Shown here: positions 44,548 to 56,087 of the stretch, piece after piece
Layout: each line of letters opens with the position of its first letter
Position numbering within the stretch: the stretch's first letter is position 1
NCBI GenBank assembly: GCA_043228905.1
Contig: JBHGNT010000021.1
Coordinates: 9,052,001-9,116,000 of the forward strand
Length of the DNA stretch: 64,000 bases
Direction of reading: 5' to 3'
DNA from: Azolla caroliniana
Taxonomy: Eukaryota > Polypodiophyta
Translations under genes and position numbers: made by a program
The notes under the pieces: model-generated
Databases searched by the model: none
Seen by the model: only the letters and a program-made list of their open reading frames with translations
Told to the model about the DNA's origin: nothing

Positions 44548-45240
44548 TGTCGCGAAAATACGATAAAGTCACGTGAACTTGAGACAGAACCCCGGGGCCT
44601 CCAACCAGAGGATACGAAATTCGTACGTTTGTATTAAAGAATTAACGAAAATGAGAAAGTTTGACAAATTTCATTAAGAAAGTAAAAGAAACATTACAAT
44701 CTATCCTAAGATTGGGATTACAAAAGTTTTTGCTTACGGAGATTAATAGATTAAGGTTTATGAAATATGGCTTAGATAAAAATAAAAAAAAGTTTAGGGA
44801 TTATTGAGAGATAGCTTAAATAAGAAAAATTAGAGTTCTTGAGTGTTATGGCTTCGATAAGGAAATTAGGGTTAGGGTTTCTTCAGTGATCGCCGATTTT
44901 TTGTTCCTTCCCTCCTTCCCCAAAAACTTCTCTCCCCCTTTCCTCTTCGCTCCAAATTCCCCGTTACCACTCGAAGATTCCCTTGCATGAAGAACTCCAG
45001 TTTGCATCTCCAATCCAATTGCATGCATCCACACATGACCTTTACTTTAGCTGAATGGCTTCCACATTCAGTTGCATGTGTCCACATAACCTTTACTTCA
45101 ATTTACTTTACTTTTGTTCGGCGGCATGATCCTATCATCCGTACACCTCAGCCCGTGCTTGATTTGTTTGTCTCGACTGTCGCCCATCCAATCCGTCTAG
45201 TCCACATCTGGCCCGATTCCGGGTAGTTCTATCCGGCCGG
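44548..45240 (-). repeat. Truncated Gypsy-D-type LTR, reverse orientation
   Basis: Begins TGTCGCGAAAATACG, the reverse of the Gypsy-D LTR end, and follows that LTR backwards (ccccggggcctcc, cctaagattgggatt, ttagggtt repeats) to about 45240. The expected other end is missing. The left flanking 4 bases are CCGT. Confidence 0.7.
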
Positions 45241-45488
45241 TCCGTTACGGAGTGAGCCACCCTCTCGTGTTGCAGGAAAAGGACGGCCACAGATAAGGCC
45301 GGGAACTACGCAGCAATGAAAACCACTTCGAGAGTGGGCGTAAGTTTCGGAACGTGATTGCCCGAAACATTCTACAAGGAGGTAGCAAGCATAACTGAGG
45401 CTTGCGGAATCGAGGAAGAGATAGCCACGGACCATGGTGTCCGAATGAAGCTGGCTACGAACATGACATCGAGGAGTGATGGTGCGGG
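45241..45488. other. Unassigned sequence between two LTRs
   Basis: GC-richer than both sides and with short open frames only. It resembles degraded retroelement coding sequence, but I recognise nothing in it. Confidence 0.4.
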
Positions 45489-47418
45489 TGTCGCGAAAAT
45501 ACGACGAGAACACGTGAACTTGATGCAAGACCCCGGGGCCTCCGACCAGAGGATATCATATTTGTGTGTTTATACTTTTAACAATTAAGAGAAATAAGAA
45601 ATTTAATAATTTCCATTAACAAAGGAAAAGAAATTACAATATGTCCTAAGATTGGGATTCAGAAGTTTAGGTTTACTAAGTTTAATAGAAAAGAAAAATT
45701 AGGGGTTTTGAGAGATATGGCTTCCGTAGGGAAAATTAGGGTTTTTGGATTCCGTAAGGAAATTAGGGTTTATGGGAGATATGGCTTCCATAAGGAAAAT
45801 TAGGGTTAATGGCTTCTGTAAGGACATTAGGGTTTATGGGATATATGGCTTCCGTAAGGAAAATTAGGGTTTATGACTTCCGTAAGGAAATTTAGGGTTT
45901 ATGAGAGTTATGGCTTCCATAAGATAAGGAGCTGAGAAGGAAAAGAAAAATAATATGGAGAGAGAGTATGAGTATAGGAAAAAAATGGAATATATATGGA
46001 GTTCCCCGTTGATCATATGCATGTCCATTTTTTGTTGCATGGCCTCTACTTTTAGTTGCATCTATTTTTAGTTGCATGGCTTTTTCTTTTAGTTGCATGC
46101 GACCTTTTACTTTAGTTTTCTTCACTTCACTTTAATTAGCCACATGATCCTATCAACTGTTTGGTTTGCGTCCAGCCTCGTCCGGTCGCCGATTGCTACC
46201 ACCTCGCGGGCTCACCCGCCGGTTCCAGTTTGCTTACCGACTGGTTTCCGGTTTTGCTTACCAACTAGTTCCGGTTTTGCCTACCGGCCGGTTCCGGTTG
46301 GTTTCGGTTTTGCTTACCAGCCGGTTTCCGATTTTGCTTACCGATTGGTTTCCGATTTTGCTTACCGACTGGTTCCAGTTTTGCTTACTGACCAGGTTCC
46401 GGTTTAGCTTACCGGCCGTTCCGATGTTTCTTAACAATCGGTTTCGGTTTTGCTTACCGGCCGGCTTTCGGTTTTTGGGAACTTGGCCACCATCAACGAT
46501 CAAGACAAAGTGGCCAAAGTGTTCTTAGCACAAATGAAAAATGAGGGATCTCAAGGTGCTTATATAGCCAGAGCCTTAAGTTGTGGTAAGCAAAACCGGA
46601 ACCGAAAATGGCAAGCAAACCGCTACCGAAACTGGTCGGCAAGCAAACCGGAACTGGCCGGCAAGCAAAATCGGAATCGGAATCGGAACCGGCAAGCAAA
46701 CCAGAACCGGCCGAAGAGGGATTCAACGATCGGGCGAAACCGGCTACCGAATGAGGTTGGACGTGGACGGTCAGAAGATTGGATCATGCAACAAACTAAA
46801 GTAAAGTGAAGAGAACTAAAGTAAAGGCCATGTGGACACAAGCAACTAAAGTTGGAGTGCATGCAAAAATAAAGGTCATGTGAACGGTCGCATGCAACTA
46901 AAAGAAAAAGCCATGCAACTAAAAATAGATGCAACTAAAAGAAAAAGCTAAGCAACTAAAAGTAGAGGCCATGCAACAAAAAGTGGACATGCAGATGATC
47001 AAGGGAGAACTCCATATAAAATTCCATTTTTTTTCCTACGCTCAGGCTCTCTCCATATTATCTTAATATTTTTTCTTTTCCTTCTGAGCTCTCTTATCTT
47101 ATTGAAGCCAAGAACCCTAAATTTCCTTACGGAAGGCCTAAACCCTAATTTTCCCTACGGAAGCTATATAATTTTCCTATCGAATCCGTATCTTAGTTTC
47201 TTCTAATCTATTATTCTAGTAATCTCTAGAAGCTAAAATTTTTGTAATCCCAATCTTGGGATTGATTGTAATTATTCTTTTCTATTTATTAATGAAATTT
47301 GTCAATCTTTCTCATTTCCATTAATTGTTTGATATAAGCATACAAATTTGATATCTTCCGGTCGGAGGCCCAGGATCTTGCCTCAAAGTTCACATATCCT
47401 CGTCGTAATTTCGTGACA
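45489..47418. repeat. Gypsy-D 5' end: inverted LTR fused to a truncated forward LTR
   Basis: From 45489 the LTR reads backwards from its CGACA end to its TATA region (gcttatatagcc near 46560). At about 46585 it turns and reads forwards to CGTGACA at 47418. The arms share about 800 bp and would fold into a long hairpin if transcribed. The upstream U3 part of the LTR is missing. Confidence 0.75.
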
Positions 47419-47422
47419 TCTT

Positions 47423-47440
47423 TGGTGAACCCGACGTGAA
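47423..47440 (+). promoter_or_regulatory. Gypsy-D primer-binding site
   Basis: TGGTGAACCCGACGTGAA, four bases after the LTR end, identical to Gypsy-A2 and Gypsy-E. Confidence 0.8.
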
Positions 47441-47465
47441 ACGAGGCAGTAGGAGGATATCAAGT

Positions 47466-48432
47466 ATGAAGTTGGCTTCGACAAGTGGAACTCAAGGAGA
47501 ACAATTGAAGAAAGGCATGGTGTCCGTCGTCGAATTCATGTTGAAAGAGAGAGATCAGGAGGCTTTAGTCTACAAAGCTGTTGACCGAACTGTGGAGACA
47601 GCTGGAAGATTCAGTGGCAAGAACATCACAAATTTCCTTGCTACCTACCGGAACAGGATGCAACAAAGAGATGTCCATGATCTAAAACAAAATTTCAAGC
47701 TTTAAGCGTGTGGTAGAACACGGGATCTGTGAGCGTGTGATGGAGATCCAAAACGAGCATGCAACTTGGGCAAAGTTTGAAAGGGCTCTTCTCATTGAAT
47801 ACATGCTTGAAGACACATCACGGATGACTCGGCATACGTTAATGAATTGGATCGAGAAGAAAGGGAAGAATCTGTGTGCATCGGGAGTTTATGCCGAATT
47901 CGACCAGAAGTACAACCGACTTCCGAGTGTCGAGCAACGAGTTCTCGATGGAGATAAAGTCTTACTATTCCTAAAGGCAGTGGATGCGAAAGATCGGCGA
48001 GAATTGGGTAGCTTCTTGGAGGACGAAACGCAACCAAGTGGCTTGGTAGCGGACTAGGCGGTGGTGAAGAAGGCTTGCAGCCGTTTTGATAAGTGGCGAC
48101 AATGGCAAGAGGAAGTTGAGGTCGAGAATCCACAATTGTGGAAGAAGGTACCTACGACGATTGAGCCTGGTAAGCCGATCAACAAATTCGACAAGAAAGC
48201 AATGGAGGAGTCTATAATTGAAGAGCTCTCCAAGAAGTTTGAAGCGGTATCGCTAGCCAACTTAGGTCGACGCGGGCCCAAGGGAAAAGAAGCGTATAGA
48301 TGTGTGTGGTGCGATAGCTTCGAACACTCACGAAGGGAATGTGCTCATTTGCAAGATGCGATCCGCAAGAATGTCATCTATTTGGACGGCAACATGATTC
48401 ACTCGAGCGAGACCCGGAAGCCACTCGAGTGA
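47466..48432 (+). pseudogene. gag: Gypsy-D Gag
   Basis: ATG at 47466. One frameshift near 47700 and a TAG at 48055-48057 (Trp in related Gypsy-A2). Motifs: FLATYRNRMQQRDV, YAEFDQKYNRLPSVEQRVL, VLLFLKAVDAKDRRELGSF, and the knuckle CVWCDSFEHSRREC. It ends TRKPLE, and the protease region follows in the -1 frame. Confidence 0.85.
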
Positions 48433-49651
48433 ACTTCGGAAGAGGTGGGCTGAAAAAGATTGTAGAAGAAGAAGATGCAAGGCATGTGGAGGCTATGCAC
48501 TATGCCGCTTCGGCTGGGATACGAGTTGGAAAAGAGAATCTTAAAATGATCAAGCCAGGAGCTAGGTTTTGGCCAACGGTCTTCGAGTGCAAAGAAAAAG
48601 GCAAAATCAATTCGGAGGATCTAAAACTTGCTGACCGAAACGTGCGACGAGCTACCGGATGGTCAGATCCAATCGACAAAAATAGAAGCTTTGCGGAGGT
48701 TGTGTGTGACACCTATGAAGCCCTTGTTGAAGAGAAGAGGAAAAGAATCGGTGAAGAAGATGGCACATCAAAGCATCCTAACACGAGGAATGGAGGGAAA
48801 GAAGGGCCACCCCAACCTATCCCAAGAAAAGAGATTGGTGAAACAAACATGAAGCCCGGTGTATCGAGCCAACTTGCTCGGATGGAAGTCGAAGAATCAA
48901 CGAAGAAAGGAAAAGAACGAGCGGCACTAACTTACAAGCTAAGGTTGGACATAGAACAAACAACTAGCTTGCGAAAGGTCCTTGAGGAGAAGGTTTTAGA
49001 CAGTCATGTCGACCTTACCTTGAGAGAGCTACTTGGGATCGCGAAGAAGGAGTTCCATGATACTATCATGGACCTTATTAAAAGGAAGCGGCAACAATCT
49101 GATGAAGAGGAGGTGAAAACAAGTGCCATAACCATGGCAAGATCGGAAGAGGAGGAGGAAGAAGAAGTGGTGGCGGATAGCCATTACTCTCAGCCTCATT
49201 GGGCAAGAGCGACAACGGAGACACCACTGAAGATCGGGGAGAAGAAAGAGACCGTGGTCACTTTGATTGACCATGGCTTAGAGATCAACCTCATGTCGAC
49301 CGAGTTCTACAAGAAAGGAAGATGACCGATTAATACAAACCACGGATGGAAGATTCGATGGCGACGAAGGCTACGGAGGACTTGTACGGAGCTTGCCCCA
49401 ACGTTAAAGTCACGATTGGGGATGTGAAGATTTATCAACACTTCTTCGTGCAAGACTCGGCTTCACATCCTGTCATCCTAGGACAACCGTATATAACATC
49501 GTCCCGGATGGAGACCAAGGTGTTCGATAATGGAGCAGCCTTCGCGCGCGTCAAGAGTCTTGATAGTAAAAGATTTGTTCAATTCCTAACGGTGCGAGCT
49601 AATCATGAAAGGAATCGAGATAGCCTTGGAGGCGAATCGTCGGATTTTTAA
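48433..49651 (+). pseudogene. Gypsy-D protease region
   Basis: Linker (ARHVEAMHYAASAGIRVGK), a charged region, LTLRELLGIAKKEFHDTIMD, then the protease motif LIDHGLEINLMS, again D-H-G. A TGA at 49323-49325 stands for Trp in Gypsy-E, followed by a 1-bp loss near 49360. The last part, HPVILGQPYITSSRMETKV, ends at the TAA (49649-49651) of the shared GGATTTTTAAAGCGG site. Confidence 0.82.
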
Positions 49652-49653
49652 AG
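49643..49653 (+). promoter_or_regulatory. Candidate -1 frameshift site between protease and RT (Gypsy-D)
   Basis: GGATTTTTAAA, same sequence, frame and outcome as in Gypsy-E (21461-21471). The -1 frame after it is open into the RT region (49717 onward). Confidence 0.55.
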
Positions 49654-52600
49654 CGGACTATTGAAACATGGGGCACAAATAGTCCGAGTAATCATAAGTC
49701 CCCACAAGGAAGCAGAGTGTGTGGATTGCAAGGAGAACCAACATGTGTCACACCTAGCGACGCATGCAAACTAAGACTACTCAATAAGAAGGAAAAGTGT
49801 CAAATACAAGACTTCGAGGAGGTGCTGAAAGAAGAAAGGATAATCGAAGAAGAAGAATTCGTGTCATATATTCTGGAGGAAGCCTCATTTAACGACACTA
49901 TCAACGAAATCGAGGAAGTCGTGGACTTGAGCTATCCTCACCATCAACATGTGATTTCGGTTAACTCCGTCAACATGGATACTATCATCGATGAGTATCA
50001 TCGAGGCATCTTGATAGAGGAAGCCGAAGTCAACACAAAATATAAAACCATGGATAGGAAGATCAAGCCAATTGCAGTTCCGCTACCGGAAGATAGCTGG
50101 CAAAAGATGAAGGAAGTTGCAAAAGATCCAAGCTTAAGGAATCCAAATACAATTTGTCACGTCTTCACTGAAGAGACGAAGGGAAAGCTATGAGTTGGAC
50201 GGGAGGATTTCCTCCTTCCTGAAGAGGAGCGGATGTTTCGTGGAATGCTTGAAAGACATGTGAAGGCTTTCGCGTTTTTCCCACAAGAAATCGGGTGTGC
50301 TAATACAAGGACGGTAGAACCGATGGTGATCTTCACGGTGCCGCATGTGCCTTGGAATTTGAAACCGATACCGGTTCTGAGAGCACACCTACCGAAGTTG
50401 ATCAAGCTCTTAAAGGAGAAGGTGAGGATGGGAATTCTAGAACCGTCGAACGCTCCTTATTCTAATAGGTGGTTCACGATGCCAAAGAAGAATGGATCGT
50501 TGCGATTCATTCAAGATCTTCAACCCGTCAACAAGGTGACAATTCGGAATGTTGGAATCGGTCCGAGTGTGGATGAATTTGCCGAGGCGATTGCGGGCCG
50601 GTCCATCTACTCCATCGGCGATCTCTACTCTAGCTACGATCAATTCTAGTTGGCGGTCGACAGTTGTGACATTACAACCATGAGAACTCCAATCGGGTTG
50701 GTGCAGATGTGTACCTTACCTCAGGGCGCAACGAACTCAGTGGCTCATATGGGGAATGCCATGAACAAGGTCTTGAAGGATTGCATCCCGGATATCACGA
50801 TGCCATTCTTAGATGATATTCCGATAAAAGGATGTTCAGATGAAGAGAAGGATGAATCAAAAGATAAGGATGAATCAAAAGATAAGGATGGATGTAGAAA
50901 GTTCGTCGTGGATCATATGAAAGATTGCGAGAAGGTGCTCCAAAGGCTCGAAGATGCGAATTTGACATTTTCAGGAGAAAAATCCACATTCGGGCAACCA
51001 AAGATCTTGGTGGTAGGTCACTTGTGTGGAGCATACGGTCGGAAGCCTTTGCCATCCAAGGTGAATGCAATCCAAGACATGAAAGAAGAATGCGTAACCC
51101 AAACGGAGGTTCGAAGGTTCCTTGGAGCATGCGCGTTTTATCATATTTGGATTCCACACTACGCCCACATTGCTAAGCCATTATATGGTCTACTAAACAA
51201 GAATCGGATGTTCGAATGGACAAGCGAGCATACAATCGCCATCCGAAGGGTGAAGAAATTATTGATGGAGGCACCTGCATTACAGAAAGCGGACTATTCA
51301 TACGGCAAGCCCATTTTCGTGACCGTGGATACTAGTCCAATCGGAATTGGATGGGTTATCAACCAAGAAGATGAAGATTGCAACCGATATGCAATTCGGT
51401 TTGGCGCGAAAGTGTTAAGTGACAGGCAAAAGGCAAAGAAGGTATGCCCAAGTGAAGAGGGAACTATGGGGAATTGTCTCGGCAATCAAATCTGATCGTG
51501 ATTACCTTATTGGAGCAGAAGCCTACCAATTTTGGGTATGATATCTAGTTGTAATACACCGGATATTGCTATGTTGCATTGGATTGCATATATCAAATCA
51601 CTCAACCCGGAGATCCGTCATGTAGCTGGGAAGCGTAATGTCATTGCAGACATGCTATTACGAGCGAGATATGACGGAGAAGAAGATCAACATTCTGATG
51701 AAGATGATGTTGGCTTGGATTTCTTTGCAAGTTCCTACACTCGGGTGTTGACTACTTTCATAGAAGAGGACTACGAAGGCGAATTCGTGGAGATCGGGAA
51801 ATACTTGAGTTCTCTCCAAAAAGATGAATCATGGTCGACGGAAGACTTCCATCGAATTCAGAAGAAGGCATACAAGTATTTCCTTAAGGATGGAGCTCTT
51901 TGGAGGCATGAAAAAAAGAAGAATGGGACTCCGATGAGAGTTGTCTGCAAGCTAGAAGACCAACAAAAACTAATGTCCGAATTTCATGATAATGTTTTTG
52001 CAGGCCATCGAAGAATATGGGCTACGTTTGCGAAGCTTAAGGAGAAATATTGGTGGCTGGGCATCTACAAAGATGTAGCAGCTTATGTGGAAACATGTAA
52101 GGAATGTCAGATGTTTTTGAATATTCGCCATCGAGATGGAATTCATCTGACTTACTCGCTAGCTATGCATTACAAGTGGATGGTGGACATCGTGATGATG
52201 CCAATGGGGCGATGGCAGATGAAGTATCTTGTGCTCGCGAGAGAGGATCTTACCAATCAAGTTGAAAGGCGAGCATTAAGAACTAAGGAGTTATGGATGC
52301 GACGACAAGATAGTGGCTGATAGAGGCGAGTTGGACGCCAATGAAGCTAGAGAATTCTTCTCGAGGATGGGAATCAAATTATCTCTAACCATGGCGTATA
52401 ATCCGGAAGCAAATGGGAAGGTGGAACGTGGACATGGACCGATTGTGAAGGCTCTAGTGAAAGCTTGCCATGGGAAAATAGGACAATGGTCGCGTCTATT
52501 GCCATTTGCACTATGGGCTGACAGGACTACTCATAGCATGGTGACGGGATACATGTCGGTAGAGCTCATATTCAGACAAAAGCCGATAATGCCTATAGAA

Positions 52601-53038
52601 CAAAGTATTATTTCATGGTTTACATTGCCATGGCAAGATGAGATAAGTAGAGAAGATCTTCTAGCATTGAGGATTCGACAATTAGAGCGGAATTTGGAAG
52701 ATATAGAGGTAGCTAAAGCGCGGATAAAGAATGCAAGGCTAAAGAACAAGAAAGACTTTGATAAACGACATCGACTTCGGCCGAGGAAAATCGTTGAAGG
52801 AGATTGGGTGCTAGTTTATGACAGTAGCCTAGATAACCAACATAGTACGGCTCGAAAATTCTCACAACGATGGTTTGGGCCATATGTGGTGAAGAAAGTG
52901 GAAGATAATGCAACATATCATTTAGTAGAACTGGATGGTACAGCACTTGCCTTGCCAATTGCCGATAAAAGAATCAAGATCTTCAAGAGAAGAGATAGAA
53001 TAGAATTGGATTCGAAGCTTTTGACGATTCAATCTTAA
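49654..53038 (+). pseudogene. pol: Gypsy-D Pol: RT, RNase H, integrase
   Basis: RT with WFTMPKKNGSLRFIQDLQ, a TAG at 50647-50649 (Gln in Gypsy-E), RTPIGLVQMCTLPQGATNS and catalytic FLDDIP. RNase H with VTVDTSPIGIGW; frame errors near 51435-51530. Integrase zinc region ends CKECQMF; DDE residues in WMVDIVMMP, VADRGELDAN and GKVERGH. A deletion of roughly 45 bp at about 52285 removes residues between the first two catalytic Asp. It ends with RWFGPYVV and no chromodomain. It is close to Gypsy-A and Gypsy-E integrase. Confidence 0.88.
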
Positions 53039-53126
53039 GCATCGATGAAAAAGTATAGTAAACAAAAGTGAAGCCTCACCAAAATTGGCACATACCGGTG
53101 GATGTGCAGGTTTGGTGGGGGCGAAT

Positions 53127-54755
53127 GTCGTGTGAATCTTCACACACTATGTAATAAAATAATGAAATAATTATTATAGATTAGATAAGTAGCTTACTAT
53201 AGAAAGATGGATATACTCAAGAGCTTCAAAACGTATTTTACTATATACAAAATGGAGAAATACATATCAAGTTATGTGAGAATGAAGTTTGAGAAGATAG
53301 GGGAATTAGAACTATCCCACATAGATAGGAAACTTAAGGCCCTAGCTATATAAGCACCTTGACCTCCCTCATTTTTCATTTGTTCTAAGAGCACTTTGGC
53401 CACTTTATCTTGATAGATGATGGTGGCCACGTTCCCAAAAACTAGAAACCGACCGGTAACCAAATCCAAAAACCGGCCGGTATGCAAACCGGAAACCGGT
53501 CGGTAAGCAAATCCAGAAACCGGTCGGCAAGCAAAACCGGAAATCGGCTGGTAAGAAAATCTGGAAACCAGTTAGTAAGCAAATCTAGAAACCGGCCGAT
53601 AATCAAATCCGGAAACTGGCCGGTAAGCAAAACCGAAACCGAAACCGGCAAGCAAACCGGAACTAGTCGGCAAACAAACCAGAACTAGCTGGCAAGCAAA
53701 ATGGAACCGGTCGACGAGGGATTCGGCGATCGGGCGAAACCGGCTACCGGATGAGGTTGGACGCGGACGGACGGAAGATTGGATCATGCAACAAACTAAA
53801 GTAAAGTGAAGAGAACTAAAGTAAAGGTCATGTGGATGCAAGCAACTAAAGTTGGAGTGCATGCAAAAAGTAAAGGTCATGTGGACGGTCGCATGCAACT
53901 AAAAGAAAAAGCTAATTTCCAGCAAGCAAAACCGGAAATCGGCTGGTAAGCAAATCCGGAAACCGGCCGATAATTAAATCTGGAAACTGGCCAGTAAGCA
54001 AAACCGAAACCGAAACCGGCAAGCAAACCAGAACCAGTCGGCAAGCAAACCAGAACCAGCCAGCAAGCAAAATGGAACCGGCCGACGAGGGATTCGGCGA
54101 TCGGGCGGAACCGGCTACCGAATGAGGTTGGAAGCGGACGGACGGAAGATTGGATCATGCAACAAACTAAAGTAAAGTGAAGAGAACTAAAGTAAAGGTC
54201 ATGTGGATGCAAGCAACTAAAGTTGGAGTGCATGCAAAAAGTAAAGGTCATGTGGATAGTTGCATTCAACTAAAAGAAAAAGCTAAGCAACTAAAAGTAG
54301 AGGCCATGCAACAAAAAGTGGATATGCAGATGATCAAGGGAGAACTCCATATAAAATTCCATTTTTTTTCCTACACTCAGGCTCTCTCCATATTATCTTA
54401 ATTTTATTTTTTTTCCTTCTGAGCTCTCTTATCTTATCGAAGCCAAGAACCCTAAATTTCCTTACGGAAGTCATAAACCCTAATTTTCCCTACGGAAGCC
54501 ATATAATTTTCCTATCGAATCCGTATCTTAGTTTCCTCTAATCTATTATTCTAGTAATCTCCACAAGCTAAAACTTTTGTAATCCCAATCTTGGGATTGA
54601 TTGTAATTATTCTTTTCTATTTATTAATGAAATTTGTCAATCTTTCTCATTTTCCATTAATTGTTTAATATAAGCATACGAATTTAATATCTTCCGGTCA
54701 GAGGCCCCGGGGTCTTGCCTCAAAGTTCACGTATCCTCGTCGTAATTTCGCGACA
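53127..54755 (+). repeat. 3' LTR of Gypsy-D (1,629 bp)
   Basis: Begins TGTCGTGTGAATC, ends TTCGCGACA. TATA box (gctatataagc) near 53345. After it comes a minisatellite of about 20-bp units (aaaccggncggtaagcaaat) at 53450-53690. A duplication of about 365 bp follows: 53.54-53.91 kb repeated at 53.93-54.28 kb. The end has ttagggtt-like and cctacggaagc repeats. Confidence 0.88.
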
Positions 54756-55343
54756 CCGGTATGTGGAGAAACGACGAGCGACGACACCGGACCCAACCAA
54801 CGCAACACGGAGGCCAAGCGAGGGTTTAGGGTTTAGGGTTTAGGGGACACTGGGTATATGGGAAGCGAGGAGCGTGCATACGGTCGATCAAGGGCCATGG
54901 GACGAGCACGTGTACAAGAGAAGATCGCGGCAAACGACCTGTCGACAACTCGACCAAGCCTATAGGAAGTCAAGCGCGGAATGGAGAGAGACGACACGCT
55001 GAGATGCTGGGGACGAGGAGACGGTCAAACCAAAGGAGGCACACACGCAACACGCGAGGCACGGAATCCAGCATACAACCGGAGTAACCGGGAGCCTAAT
55101 CGGAGGGCATACGTGGCGAATAAAGGAGGAGCGACCGAATCGGCAACGGTGTTCCAGAGGACCAATCGGGGAAGAAGGTGTGAGCATTGGATATGGCGGA
55201 TCAGATGGATCGGGGTCGGTAGGAGCCGGCAAGGTGGTTAGGTGCCGGGATGACGGAGAACCCGGTTGATCACCGTCGCGGAAATCTCTCACCTTTTCCT
55301 TTCATGGCACATACCAATGGTTGTGCGGTTTGGTGGGGGTGGA
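54756..55343 (+). other. Degraded gypsy 3' region with short telomere-like repeat
   Basis: Ends in ggcacataccaatgg...ttggtgggggtgga, the same pre-LTR layout as in Gypsy-A and Gypsy-D, so it is the 3' end of another family member. Coding sequence is unreadable. Three GGGTTTA units lie at 54822-54845. Confidence 0.5.
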
Positions 55344-56084
55344 TGTCGTCAAGATTTTTGGCTTTGGTGTGAAACTAGGATGGAATGGGCAAGTCAGCAA
55401 TGTGCAACATGTGCACATGTCTAGTAGGGAAATGGTGTATAGAATAAGGGGGAGAATTTATCCCACATTGTAACGTCCCTCCCTCCTTGGGTTATAAAAG
55501 GAAGGGAAGGTCCCTTGTAAAAGGGTTGCCCATTTTAAGTTAGGAGGCTATACCACTTAGATCGAGGGTTTAGTAGCTTTCTTCTTATTATTTTCTTTTA
55601 GAGTTTCTTTGGGGTCTTCTCCTTCGTGTCTGTTTAGGGTTTAGTCCGGTTAAGAGCTTGTATGTCCTCAGGGGTTTTCGCTTCTGCTCTGTCTCCTGTG
55701 CAAGACCCCGCTCGGCGCAACAAGCCCGAGAGCGCCCTGATTTGTGGCTTGGCAGGAGACTGTTGTTGTAACCTAACCTACCTTGGTCCAGCTCAACGTC
55801 GGAGTTGTATCTTGCTCTTGTATATATATAATGAAGTTCTGTGCATCTGTGTCTATGTCGGTGTATTTGGAGTTCCTCCTTTCTAGGTTTTGTACGTAGG
55901 AAGCGTGTGTCTAATCAGTGTTCCGTGCACGTCCTTTTTCCTCTCTCATTCGGTTGCTCCTGGTACGCATCCGGAAACACTCAGGTGGGTGTCCTGGCTG
56001 GTTGCGGGAAATAGTGAAGCTCGACCTTCCATGCTCTGTCTCTCTCTGGTCCAAGACCCAGGTGGTCCCGCCCTGGATCTAACA
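55344..56084 (+). repeat. LTR of a further gypsy family
   Basis: Begins TGTCGTCAAGATTTTTGG after a purine tract and probably ends GATCTAACA. TATA box (gttataaaagg) near 55493. The layout near its end (ccaagacccaggtggtcccgcc) parallels the family A LTR. Its 5' partner is not in view. Confidence 0.6.
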
Positions 56085-56087
56085 TGC

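Larger units (their letters stand above)
45489..54755 (+). mobile_element. Gypsy-D: Ty3/gypsy element with palindromic 5' end
   Basis: Plus-strand relative of Gypsy-E: primer site 47423, gag, protease, RT, RNase H, integrase, purine tract (ggtgggggcgaa) and a 1,629-bp 3' LTR. The 5' end is a head-to-head LTR arrangement (45489-47418), not a normal LTR. Flanks are CGGG on the left and CCGG on the right, not an exact duplication. Coding parts hold several stops, one deletion and some frameshifts. Confidence 0.88.

Noticed and set aside
46093-46528. Repetitive protein frame with FAYRPVSGF-like repeats
   Set aside because: It is produced by the ccggttttgcttacc minisatellite in the inverted Gypsy-D LTR; frames on both strands look equally repetitive.
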